Source: Sipunculus nudus
Taxonomy: Eukaryota; Annelida; Sipuncula; Golfingiida; Sipunculidae
NCBI GenBank assembly: GCA_026874595.1
Contig: CM049309.1
Coordinates: forward strand, 96,804,723-96,868,722
Reading direction: 5' to 3'
DNA: 64,000 bases
Below, piece by piece: positions 33,491 to 44,863 of this stretch (its first letter is position 1; every line of letters starts with the position of its first letter). Below the pieces are notes generated by a model. That model saw only the letters and a program-made list of their open reading frames with translations, had not been told where the DNA came from and made no database searches. The position numbers and the translations under genes were made by a program.

Positions 33491-35325
33491 AAACCTTATA
33501 TTCGGACATTGCGAGCAGGACTATGTGTGCAGAAGGTAGAACATGTCTTTCTTCTACAACAAAGACAAACAAAGCAGCAGTATTTCTTCCGCCCAAAATA
33601 TTTCACACTATATATATCAACAGATGAACAACTTTATCATAAACATCATCATGAAAATTACTACAGAATTATGATAACTACCACCCAGAGCCTACGTCTC
33701 AATAACCTACATGCCATGTTGATTTGGTTGATCTTACAATTATCAAATACAGGTTTAATGAAGAATACAGTCAACACATAATTATAATTAACTAGGATTA
33801 GATGTCCCTCATGGATGCAAGTTTGAAAAAAAAATTGCATAACCTAATATTTCTTGATTAATTGCCAATTAACTAATTGCTAACAATTGATTATGTTAGT
33901 AAGATCAGTAACAGAGACGAAAATTATGTATTCTGTATGTTTGTATCACTAGGACATATCAGAGTGACCAAGAAAACAATTGATCAAATTATGAATGAAA
34001 ATTCTTATTATAATTCTCTTTAATTATGCCAGAGAGGAGGACTGACCAACTTATATATTGAATATCTCTTAATTAATTGAGCATGTACTTTAGTTTGGTG
34101 AAAATGCCTATAACTTTAATTGGAAATTGGGTCATCTGAAACATTAATACCAGGGATAATAATGAGCTTTGAATAAAACTTGTTGTTCCATTTAATCAGT
34201 GAAGTACGTAAAAGTTTTGTATGGAAAGTACAGATAGTACTATATGTTTCCTAAATCTTACCTAGAATATAACTGACATTGTGAAATACACATGTTAAAT
34301 ATTCTAATGTATCCGGCCTGTTTTGAGACCAAAAAAGTGTGCAAAAAGATAAATGCCAGGACCGTTGAGTGAAAATGCAATAAATAAATGCATTATGCGA
34401 GAGGCATTTACATAGCAGTATTGCTGTTTGCCAATCGCATATTTACAATAAAATATGTTTAAACTAGATAAATGCCGGGACCGTTGTGTGATTATGCAAT
34501 AGGGAAATGTCATGTGCCCGGTGCTTGTGATATCAGACCTGCTATCAATGAGGGTAACTACAGTTATTGTTGAAGGTGTTTGTGTTCCTGATCACTGCGG
34601 GCCAGTGATGAGTTATCATGGATCGAGATCAGATGTGACTAGCTCCATAAACAAAATCTAATACCACCACGAGCTATGGATATATGTACCTAAACTTGTA
34701 ACCATTGTGCAGATGTCACAGAATTATCATGATAGCCTATCTTATTATTAATTTCAATATGTCAATTCAATCAATTACATATTCTGTGGCATTTTCTTCT
34801 GTGTTTATACCCTTGGGATCTTTAAAACGATTTGCACTCTGTAAACGGGGGTTTTTGGTGTATTGTTCTTGCGGGTTTTTTTTGTAGCGGTCCAGTCTGA
34901 ACCAAACGCGAACACATTTAAGGAAACCAGTGAACCATGCAATGCATAAATTTTGGCCAATGAGCGCCCGGTGGAGAATTCTGAAAGAAAAGGCCTTGAA
35001 CAGAAAATTCAGTCGGCAGAAAGACACCAAGCAGGCGGGAGGAGGCTTCATAACAGGACATTTTGATATTGTGACCCCCCCCCCCCACCCCGAGCCGTGG
35101 AGTCGTGAAATCGAAGGCCAATTCATGAACATTTTTTTTGTGTGAATTAACATTTATTGTTGGTGATATCAGCCGCACATGTATTCATGTATATACTGTA
35201 ATTTATCGGGCCTGTAGTAGAGCCATGGAGACGTGATGCGGTAGATTCAAAAAGCTGGTGCATCGAAACTACTTCCACAAGCCCGGAAATGAAAAATCCT
35301 GGCGGTCGAGGGACAACCCAAGGCC
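33491..35325. other. Noncoding spacer
   Basis: A+T-rich. A ~50-bp phrase (ataaatgcc-ggaccgttg-gtga--atgcaata) occurs twice, at 34345-34390 and 34466-34508, a diverged duplication with a 120-bp period. A C-run lies at 35075-35084. The 128-residue minus frame at 34767-35153 has no recognisable domain and low-complexity edges. No gene is supported. Confidence 0.5.
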
Positions 35326-35531
35326 CGAGTATAGAATCCGGTCTTCATTTCCAAGATGGGACCAAACTGACTGGACCGTCTCATATTAGTAGTATTCAAC
35401 ATAAGCCATGACATGCCTGATGATATGACATTGACATGCCTCTTATTTCTCCATCACATGAATCCTAAGCATCATTACGTCCGTCCATATACACCCATAA
35501 CCTCGTCCATGTAGACCGGATTCTATACTCG
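35326..35531. mobile_element. Small inverted-repeat (MITE-like) element
   Basis: Perfect 18-bp inverted repeats CGAGTATAGAATCCGGTC (35326-35343) and its complement (35514-35531) enclose 170 bp. No target duplication is apparent and no second copy occurs in this window, so the class is unknown. Confidence 0.55.
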
Positions 35532-35985
35532 CTACCCCAATGTTATCTGTGTTAGGAGCCATAATCACCGAGCCATATTGTTTTTGTGCACGGTGAGCCT
35601 AAGTTTTATTCCTACTGAATGATATTTGCCAAAGCTTGTATAATTTTTACAATGTCAAGAATATACTGTAGGCCTACCACTTTGTTGTCTACTTTAGTAT
35701 CATTATAAGAAATTTCAGATAAGAGATACTGTTATCATCTTCATATATATTTGGTTTTGTTAATCGTGTGAAACGCTACTTTAGACCCATAACATTTATA
35801 AAGTGGTCCATTTGCTCGTGCCGGTAAATATCCTGTAAATAAAGGGATATCTCATGTGTGTAATCTTCTCTTATTTAGTAACAACCCAGTTAAGACCTAA
35901 TACTTAGCAAACCCTTTAAGGCCAGTAAATATTTTTTTTAATTATAGCACTCAACTTGCCCATTCTACCCTGTAACCTGCCGTTA
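35532..35985. other. Noncoding spacer
   Basis: A+T-rich, no recognised feature. It may include the unrecognised downstream part of the minus-strand LTR element. Confidence 0.4.
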
Positions 35986-35999
35986 GAGTTCAGACTGGA

Positions 36000-37640
36000 G
36001 CGGGGAAACGAACTGTAGAAGAAATGTGTCTCTCAAAGGCACACTGATGTTCCTCCTGCCAACTTCCCACAAGTGAGGCTGACTTATTCTTTCTGGACTT
36101 CTGTCCTTTCAGCACCAATCCAACAAGTTTATGCAATGGGGCAGCAATTGAGCTAAATCCTTCCACAAAACGGTGGTAATAAGCGGTAAAGCCCAGGAAT
36201 CCTCTCAACTGTTTCAATGTAGTAGGCTGTGGCCACTCAGTGACCGCCTTGATCTTCTCAGGACTGGTCCGGACTCCGTTTGCAGATACCACATGGCCCT
36301 AACCTCTCGCTTGAAAAAGTTGCATTTCTCTGCACGGACTCTGGGACCATGTTGTTCCAATCTACGGAACACAACCTCCAGCCTCCCCAAGTGCAATAAA
36401 AACAATAATATCGTCCAAATACACTAAGAGTTTCTCGAAAACCTCCTTCCGGAAGACCTGGCCCATAAGCCTAGCAAAAGTTGCCGGCGCGTTAGAAAGT
36501 CCAAAGGGCATCCTTACAAACTCATATAACCCCAAGGGTGTAATGAAAGCCGTTTTGTGGCAGTCAGCTGGGTCCATCTCAACTTGATTATATGCGGAGG
36601 CCAGGGCGAGCGATGAAAATATTGTAGCTCCTCTCATGGCCTCATCTACTCTTGGTAACGGGTTACAGTCTCTCCTTGCCTTCAAGTTCAGGTGCCGATA
36701 ATCTATGCAGAGTCGCAGTTCGCCGTTTCTTTTTCTAACGATAACAACAGGTGACGCATAGTCCGAAGAGCTCTCTCGGATAATCTCTTTAGCAAGGAGC
36801 TCTTGCAAGTGTCTTTTAACCTCTTGCCACTCGTGGGGCGGAATCCCCCTGTAGGCCTGCTGAACAGGTATGTTATCAGCCGTATTTATCTTGTGACGGA
36901 GTGTTGTTGTGGTCCCAAGGTCCTCTCCCTCTCTACAAAATACACTGTCAAAACGAGCAAACAGAACCTTAGCAGCAGAGAGTTCCTCTGTTGTCCCTGG
37001 AAAACTGTTAAATGAGACCCTACACTCTGTTCCACTAGAATGATCCGTGGTCCGTTCTCTCGACTCCTCAGTTGCACACGATACTGTCACCTGCTGGGCA
37101 TTCACTGTGAGTTTAATATTCTCCACCCCAATGGAACTAACTGGCCTGTACGTCCCCACTCTGGTGCCAGGTTTTAAAACAACATTCTGTTCCAATGGGT
37201 TGATCATCTGAACAAAAGAGGCTCCACTCTCCGTGTTAATCAAGGTATTTGCAACTCTCCCCTTGTGGTTCCTGCCGTGAACTAACGGTTCTACATTAAC
37301 AAGGTCACCATGAGGTCCAGCCACCCGAACTGATGAAATGCTCTTTGCCTTGACCAGTTGAGCTGAAGGTCCGGCCACTCTTGTGAATCCAGTATTATCT
37401 TGTAAAGGCTACCCGGAATCATTTCTAAGTAGCAACGAAAACTCAGGTATATGCTCTAAAACATTGGTGCCAATTAAAGCAGGGACCTGGTCTCTCATGG
37501 CCCTATTTTCCTCGGTATCCTTTGTCACTAAGATGGTCACGTTTTCAATCCTGGAACCCAACACCTCTAAGTCACATACTTCTATCCCCAGGTATGGGAT
37601 TTCAAGACCATTTGCCCCTTGCAGACTAAACCATCTCCCC
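36000..37640 (-). pseudogene. Element 1 pol region: protease part and RT
   Basis: RT features include LRLCIDYRHLN, FGLSNAPATF and the catalytic YLDDIIVF (about 36405), in the order expected of Ty3/gypsy pol. The upstream segment (37409-37640) has the GTNVL-type block that follows the protease in this group, as in element 2. The region past the RT reads as the RT-RNase H connection (RGFLGFTAYYHRFV). Fossil. Confidence 0.8.
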
Positions 37641-37650
37641 ATTTCTAAAA

Positions 37651-39573
37651 ACAAGGGACCCATGGGTCACATCGCTCAGCTGAATTTTGAAAAATATTAG
37701 TAACTGCAAAATATTTTTATTTCTTTTGGTTTTTCATGTATATTATCATTAGAAAAGCTATGAGAAAATGGCCCTGCTAAAATGAAACTCTGTAAATTAT
37801 AGAATAATGGACATGACCTAAATGGTTGTAAATTATAGAATAATGGACATGACCTAAACCATTTAGTGATGCACCAAGGGAACAAATAGGCCTACGGCAA
37901 GTGTTATATAAAAGTAACATTTCATAAACAAATAATGTGTGATGGTAATTCAGTTTTCAAAAGTTAAATATATGGCCATATGACTTTAAAATTAATCCAA
38001 CAAAGTTTGACCAATATTCCTAATTTTAACACTAAGTTAACAGTGTTATTCGGGGATTGCCTGAGAAAAAAGCTTCCTGTGGTATGGTATTAACTGCAGA
38101 CAGCCTGATCAAGCTCAACTCAGTGGAGAGAGCTGCACTGAATGACCTACAGTTACCAAAGTGGACAATGTAAGGGAATACAACAAGAGCCTCCAAAATA
38201 AATTCAATTACTAGCCTAATTTTGCTTTTATTTTCAGATTTTAACAGATTAAATCCTTATGTGTACATGCTGTGAAAATTAAATCCACAGTACTTACAGG
38301 AAAAAAACGTGCAGTGGCCTAGTTGGGCAAAATTTAAGGTACCAATTTTTATTTTTGCTAATATTTAAAAAATTTAAAAGATTTTGATCTAATTTTGGGT
38401 ATACAATTTAATTTTGATTAATTAAAGTTATATTACTGGAAAAAAGTCCTTAGCTTTAACATGTTTTGTGTTAAGCGATCAAATATATTTTCTGATTTTT
38501 TACAAAATGCATTATGTTTGAGCCCATAACTTTTTAAAATTATATAATACAAACCTTATTTCTGGCATGTATATAGGAACTATATAGAGGATTATTTATG
38601 GTAAATATGAGGAAATACAGATGAGTGGTTTTGATATTAGACAGTCCTGAAGTGTGAAAATATGTTTTTAATCAAAATTGAGGTTTTTCCTTAATTTCTC
38701 AAAGGAACAAAGTCGCAAAGACCCGGTTTTCAGCTTGGTAGGAGATCTTTGGGACATCGAACATTATGCCAACAGCCTGGGGAGCATAGAGATATGCACT
38801 GAATGACCTACAGTCACCAAAGTGGACTGCTTGACAATGTAAGGGAATACAACAACAGCCTCCAAAAAAATTCAATAACTAGCCTTATTTTGCAGCTTTT
38901 ATTTTCAAATGTCAGATTTAAACAGATTAAATCCTTATGTGTACATGCTGTGAAAATTAAATCCACAGTACTATCAGGAAGGAAACGTGCCGTGGCCAAA
39001 GTTGGGCAAAATTTAAGGTACCAATTTTATATTTTTGCCAATATTTAAACAAATTTAACAGATTTTGATCTAATTTTTGGTATACAATTAAATTTTGATT
39101 AATTAAAGTTGTATTACTGAAAAAAGTCCCTACCTTTAATACTTGTGGTCTTAAGTGACTAAATATCTTTCCTGATTTTTTTTACAAAGTCCATTATGTT
39201 TGGGCCCATAACTTTTTTAAATTAAATAATACTGACTTAATTTCTGGCATGTACATAGGAACTATATAAAGGAATATTTATGATAAATGTGAAGAAAACC
39301 AGATGAGTGGTTTTGATATAAGGCAGTCCTGAAATGTGAAAATAGATTTCTAATAAAAAATTGAGGTTTTACCTTAATATCTCGAAGGAACGAAGTCCTA
39401 TTGACCCAATTTTCGGCAAGGTAGGAGATTTTGGGGACATCTAACTGTATGCCGAATTTCAGATTCGTAGGTCCAATGGTGTCGAAACGTGCCAGTCTTA
39501 CGGACGAACGGACGGACGGACGACGGACAATGGACCACGACTAAAGCTCAGATGACTTATAGTCAGCTGAGCT
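37651..39573 (-). repeat. Complete family S element nested in LTR element 1
   Basis: Plus-strand left edge: ACAAGGGACCCATGGGTCAC with the palindrome GACCCATGGGTC (37657-37668), then GCTCAGCTG (37674-37682). Right edge: the hairpin-forming AGCTCAGATGACT/AGTCAGCTGAGCT (39545-39573), then an A run; just before it lies the GGACGGACGGACGACGGAC tract. Both flanks are A runs, with no target duplication. Inside, a 661-bp unit is repeated in tandem (38134-38794 and 38795-39445), several percent diverged. Noncoding; Helentron-like ends (inference). Confidence 0.75.
38134..39445. repeat. Tandem duplication of a 661-bp unit
   Basis: TGCACTGAATGACCTACAGT starts both units (38134 and 38795). They can be followed in parallel through gttgggcaaaatttaaggtacc, tttctggcatgta, gatgagtggttttgata and ggtaggagat. 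The first unit is the more diverged near its end. Confidence 0.85.
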
Positions 39574-39825
39574 AAAAACGCCACTTGGCTCAAAAGCTCC
39601 CCTGAACGCAGTCTCAGATAAAGTGGTGACCACAGAACCCGTGTCAACAAGGGCCTGAACCGGTACACTGACGGACGACGGACAATGGACCACGACTATA
39701 GCTCAGATGACTTATAGTCAGCTGAGCTAAAAACGCCACTTGGCTCAAAAGCTCCCCTGAACGCAGTCTCAGATAAAGTGGTGACCACAGAACCCGTGTC
39801 AACAAGGGCCTGAACTGGTACTCTG
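39516..39825. repeat. 155-bp tandem duplication across an element junction
   Basis: ACGGACGACGGACAATGGAC starts at 39516 and again at 39671. The two 155-bp copies are almost identical, so the event is recent. Each carries the end of the S element plus adjacent LTR-element sequence. Confidence 0.9.
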
Positions 39826-40230
39826 CCCATTTTCACAGTCTGTATAGGTTGGGTCCCAGTTGCTGGTATGAATGTCCTGCTGGAGCCATCCGTTGTTGCC
39901 CCACCCACCACCTGGCTTATTATGGTGGGGGAGGGGGGGGGGGGGTTAAGCGTTTGGGGAGGCTTCGCCTACTTCTGTGGCTAGCCTTGAGGACTGGTTA
40001 CCCTGTGTATTCCTGGGGTCCCCCTTGGTGCCTGTATACTAGAATCATGCTCCCTCTTCCACCGAAAACAATCCCTCTTAAAGTGCCCTGGTTTGCCACA
40101 ATGGAAACAACACACGTAACTGCTGCTGGAGTTCTGGATTAGGTGCTGTCGCCTGGACAAAATGCTGGCTTAGGCGAGCCTGTCCTTGGTTGCATGCTAA
40201 GGCTCCCTCAACGGGACCGGCATCCTCGAA

Positions 40231-40883
40231 TCACCGATTCGCCTCCCTTCGGAGTTCTCTGAAAGTGGTTGACATGTGATCACTTATACGCCACTTCAAC
40301 TCCCTCCGCAGACTCTTGTCGGCCACCTTTTCTACGAACATGTCCCGCAGAGCTCTATCACGGTCGGGTAGGCACCCTTCATCTTTGTCGAAAGCTTTAT
40401 CCAAAAGTTTCATTAGGGCATGAGCAAATGACTGTAAAGTCTCCCTGTCGCCCTGCCGTCGACTATAGAAAGCATCAAGTAGCTGTGGGGCGCTATGCCT
40501 CTCCCCAAAAGACTCATTCAGGAGACTCAAAACTTTTTCCGGATCCTGTCTCTGTCCGGATCCGCATACCTGACCTCTCGCTTGGCCGCACCGTCGAGAT
40601 GACACAACAAAAAATTGGCTGCTGCTTCCCTCGTAAGTGCCTGTGCATTGATTGCAGCTCTCGCCTCCCTCTCCCAATCCTCAAGAAGGGATTCACCAGA
40701 AAAGTTCGGCAACTTTCTCTGGGAATACACGACCATTGCCATTTGCTTACTAAAACCACTGGCCGACTCCAGCTCCTCCAGCCTTTTCCTCAGCTCCTCA
40801 ACCTCTCCGGGCACCTGACGGTCTATCTCCTCGTCCGACATGCTCAGCGTCACTAATGGGGTACCCTTGACAGAATGTGTCAC
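40231..40883 (-). pseudogene. Element 1 gag region
   Basis: An N-terminal Glu/Lys/Leu-rich helix is followed by a capsid-like region (KLPNFSGESLLEDWEREA ... RQGDRETLQSFAHALMKLLD), matching the retrotransposon gag organisation (FxG..., then R.Q...E....F). The nearest visible relative is the gag region of element 2. Likely start at 40841. Fossil. Confidence 0.75.
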
Positions 40884-41135
40884 TATGTGATAATCTGCAC
40901 AGTCTCAAGCTGGAATTGCAAGCACACAGCCGATCACAGTTCCCATAACTCAAAGTCCATCCAACATCGACCGTTACTCAAACCAGTCACGTTGGCACCA
41001 ACCACCAAAGTGAAGTCCACTGAACGTTTCTTATCCGGGATAACAAGATCAACAACCACACCCGTTCTGAGCAACATCACCATCTGCCTCGCCGCATCTG
41101 GTTCGAAAACTAATCAGGCCGATTCTCATCCCAAT

Positions 41136-41151
41136 CCAACTTCTGACACCA
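41136..41151 (-). other. Primer-binding site, tRNA-Leu type
   Basis: On the minus strand TGGTGTCAGAAGTTGG closely matches the complement of a tRNA-Leu 3' end, four bases after a sequence ending ..CTACA. It fixes the LTR-to-body boundary at about 41155/41156. Confidence 0.7.
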
Positions 41152-41155
41152 AAAC

Positions 41156-43700
41156 TGTAGCAAAGCAGACACCAGTTACACCATGGGAAAAGACGACACC
41201 GAATCAGACCTTAGGCAACTCTTGTTTATTACAACCATAAAAGAAGACCCTTAAAAGAAAGAAATGATATATTTAGTTACAACCGTGTGATTGTATACAA
41301 ACTATACATGATAATTATAACAACATGTCATCTAAGTTCCCTTGTGGATATGAAGTTAAATTCAACACCTATTTCACAATAAACAGTTTGTTGATATCTC
41401 TCTGTACTAGTTATTCCACAAAAATCTGGGTTAACCTGGATATTCTTACACTGTCATAGGAGTAGCCTCATGTACAATATAAACAAACCATAACTCTGTC
41501 AGTTGGTCATATCATAACTAATGTTGAAAAAAAATATATTAAGACTCACTCAACATACTTTCTCTATACTACTTGTTTGAAATAGTGACCACATCCGTCA
41601 TCATTTAGTAAATAACGTTGCAATATATAGTCTCTGAACAACTGTGTGCTGTAACTAAAATGTTGACAGGTCTAGGATCAAAATCCAAACTGAATACTTC
41701 AAACAGCAACATTATGCTAATAAATGACCAATCTAATGTCACATAGCAGTTGTATGATGATAAATGACATCCTATCCCTGATGTAACAGTAAAGTGATAA
41801 CTCTCCACAAGCCAGAAGCTTAAAAATAACTGTAAAAAGTAAGTATGACCAGTCATTGTACTTATGAAATATGGTAGACAACTTTATACATGTAACTAAT
41901 TCTTCCATGACAGTAATCACTTATGGCATGCAATGCTTATTCACAACTACTCGGCTGTTTAAAGGGGCCTACTCCGAAATCCGTTGCCCATCTACTAATA
42001 ACAATATTCTGAACCATCTATAAATAGTAGCCCTGCACCTTCCACAATATATGCTACTAACCACTCGCTCAATCACTGTATCATCCCTGGTATCCTCATA
42101 ACATATAGCAAAACAAGTGGATCATCTCTGTTATCCTCATTAAAACCCATAGCAAAACAAGCATATCATCATGAAAACATGTAGCAGCTAACTGAACCTT
42201 CACATAAGTCAGCGAGTTGTTATAAAACATTTTGTAATAGAAAGAACCTAAAAGTTCAGTTACACCTATACAGAGCAACCAAGAATCCCATAAACCATAG
42301 AAATTAACAAGTGAATAGGTAGCTTTAACCTGTCAATACCATTATAATTCCTTTGTGAAAATGCTTGGTTGAAGTCACCAGAACCAAGGGATTTCTTATT
42401 TTCTTATCTGGATACATATACAAATATCAATATTCAAATTATAAAGTATGCAGTACACCTATATGGTGCTTCCAATAGCAACAGGTCCCACCAAGCCAGT
42501 TAAAACAATAATGTCTGTTATTACCAAATGACCTCCTAAATCATGGCACTAGAAGTAGCTACATATATGGTCTGTCTATTGGGCTCCATAATAATAAAAT
42601 AATCAGACCCTGTTACAACAAAATACAATCATACTAAACATCAGAGTGATGGGTTTCCTCCTGCGCTGCTGCAACGACCAAACAAGTGTGGTTATCAATA
42701 CAGTCAATCCACCTGTATGTAGGTTTAAGATAAAGTAAGAGTACAAAAACAGTTATATCTGCTGCTTTAAGTTCCCCAAGTCAATCAAATAGATTTAATT
42801 ACACATTTAAACTTGTAGGCAAACATCAGTACTCCTTGCTCTCATATCAGTTACCTCATTCATAATTTATGTATACACTAACTGCTGGCCCATTCATGGC
42901 TAATGTAATTCTACATAGAATTAACAAATATCAAGCCCAAGAAAAGCAATGACATTTCAATGTATAGCTAAACAGCTAAATAACATCCACAACATCCCTG
43001 TGTGAGTGAAGAAGACTACAGTATATATGTTTACATCAACAATGTTATTCCAGACTATAGATAAGCATGGCCAGTGCTTTACCATCTAGAAAACAATGAT
43101 TTTTATACACCCATGCGTCTAACAATACCTTTACATGAAACAGACAACTTCAGTTTAAGTTTATGCATCCAAGCAATTACGCCACTGAAGGCTCGAAACA
43201 GTCCGTAACAAACTGCGTCTATGCCCACGCTATCCGTAACATCATTCTAAACGGGCAAGCATCCAGCCCCGCAGTAACAACATTCCTGTCACAAAGTTTA
43301 ATAAATACCTGATAAACCCACATGAAATTACATATAATGACTCAAACTGTTCAAATTTCTGCCGTTCTAGACAAATATCAGTGCATTAAAGGAGTGACCC
43401 TACGCTTTAAGCCGGGGATGGCTGTTGTTGGGTACGGCATTATTTGATTCTACCACGCTCTCTAACTTTACAATTCTACACTTTTAAATCAGTTCTGACA
43501 AAAGTTACAGACAATGCCAAATAGAAAACATCTTACCAGTAGAACCCTGGTAAACTTCCCTTGCGCTAGGCCTATAACACAACTAAATCTTCGGATTAAA
43601 GTCATGACAAAACCAGACCCGGCGCCCAATGAACGTCAACCGAGACAAGAGGGAACTTCCGTCTTGCTCACTCATGGCGCATGCGCACTAGTACAAAGAA
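41156..43700 (-). other. Putative 5' LTR of element 1 and flank
   Basis: Next to the primer-binding site this stretch ends (minus strand) with AATAAA (41225-41230) about 70 bp before ..CTACA, the usual R-U5 arrangement. How far it extends is unresolved because no second LTR is seen. The upstream part is A+T-rich and holds no gene. 43595-43700 is CpG-rich with a GCGCATGCGC palindrome. Confidence 0.45.
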
Positions 43701-43880
43701 TAGATTGGTAAACCATTAAACCAACTCATATGCTAGGTGGCGCTACCGTAAATAGAGAATTACACTAAAACCGGCGGTCGGCACATACCGAGTATCTACC
43801 TAGTTCAGATATAGACTGGTACACGACTGAACCTGCTCATATGCTAGGTGGCGCTACCATATGTGGTAAATGACATAAGA
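43694..43880. repeat. Two-unit tandem repeat with GGTGGCGCTACC
   Basis: A ~60-bp phrase (tggta-ac-a-t-aacc-actcatatgctaggtggcgctacc) occurs at 43697-43742 and 43820-43860, a period of about 122 bp. Confidence 0.6.
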
Positions 43881-43954
43881 TATAATAACAAAAGTACAAA
43901 TTGCGAATCCATCTACATGGATTCGTCCACATTAACAGAAAATGTATTGAAGAA

Positions 43955-44246
43955 TATGAATATTCAATATGATAAAAAAGAGATCAGTGGTTTTGATATA
44001 AGGCAGCCTTGAAGTGTAAGAATGGCTTATTACAGAGGATTTTCCTTAACATTTCGAAGGAACGAAGTCCTAGTGACCCAATTTTCGGTATGGTAGGAGA
44101 TTTTGGGGACATATAACTGTATGCAAAATTTTGGATTCATAGGTCCAACGGTTTCAAAACGTGCCCTGTTAACGGACGGACGGCCGGACGGACGACGGAC
44201 AAAGGGCCACGACTATAGCTCAAATGACTTATGGTCAGCTGAGTTA
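43955..44246 (-). repeat. Family S fragment
   Basis: Matches 39290-39573 of the complete S element, with the GGACGGACGACGGAC tract at 44170-44200 and the end CAGCTGAGTTAAAAA (44237-44251). Noncoding. Confidence 0.75.
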
Positions 44247-44453
44247 AAAATTATTACAATTAAGTGTACGGTTTTAAAAAGTTAGTGTGTTTAGAGTATA
44301 TGCTAATTCTAAACCAGTTTAAGATATATAACATTCAATAGCATACCAAAGTTTATTATTCTAAAAATCAATATATTTCATTTCAAATATATAGATATTA
44401 TTCTCTGAATATCAAAGGGGATGATTACATTGACCATCCCCCCTTGCTAAAAA

Positions 44454-44722
44454 GTTGAAGTTTGATTGAGAATTTACTCTCATCTGGATCTCTAGGAATT
44501 ATACGAGATATGCGTGCGCATGCGCAGAGGTCATACTTCAAAGTTGAGTGTTCATGTCCAAGTAAGTAACATTGAGTAAAGGGTGGGATCACACAGAGGG
44601 TGGGCGTATAATCCTTAGTGATCCAGATGAGAGTTAAATCCCAATCAAACCTCAACTTACAGGTAAGTCTCGTTTAATTTAGTAACTTTACTCTCATCTG
44701 GACTCACAGGATTCCACGAGAT
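44454..44722. repeat. Foldback and direct repeats at DIRS-like 3' end
   Basis: Inverted arms of 52 bp, 44454-44505 and 44605-44656, agree at roughly 45 of 52 positions by eye. The core TTTACTCTCATCTGGA occurs a third time in direct orientation at 44688-44703. The 99-bp loop holds the palindrome TGCGCATGCGCA (44515-44526). DIRS elements end in inverted and complementary repeats used to make a circular intermediate; this is probably part of that system. Confidence 0.6.
44515..44526. promoter_or_regulatory. NRF1-type palindrome
   Basis: TGCGCATGCGCA is a perfect match to the animal NRF1 site (YGCGCAYGCGCR). It lies in the loop of the foldback; function is unknown. Confidence 0.4.
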
Positions 44723-44863
44723 TTCAAAGCTGACATGAACACGAGAAAACATCATGAAGAAAAGCCCACTCATTTATTAATGCTAAAATTACAAAGTGCA
44801 AATATATATCCAGATATAATACTGGCAGATTCTGAAATTTAATTAATTAATCTGGTTGAGTAT

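Larger units (their letters stand above)
35986..41155 (-). mobile_element. Fossil Ty3/gypsy element 1 (broken)
   Basis: Parts seen on the minus strand: primer-binding site 41136-41151, gag region about 40231-40841, protease region either side of the insertion at 37651-39573, and reverse transcriptase about 36000-37100. RNase H, integrase and a downstream LTR are not recognised. The gag start (MSDEEIDRQ..ELRKRLEELE) resembles that of element 2. The copy is broken in several places besides the nested insertion. It is older than the S element it contains. Confidence 0.8.

Noticed and set aside
34767-35153. 128-residue minus-strand frame
   Set aside because: No domain or splice context; part lies across a homopolymer C run.
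40269-40856. 195-residue open frame on the plus strand
   Set aside because: Shadow of the gag region of LTR element 1 on the other strand.
44655-44670. Perfect-looking splice donor ACAG-GTAAGT on the plus strand
   Set aside because: Lies in the terminal repeats of the DIRS-like element with no plus-strand exon beside it; a short motif expected by chance.
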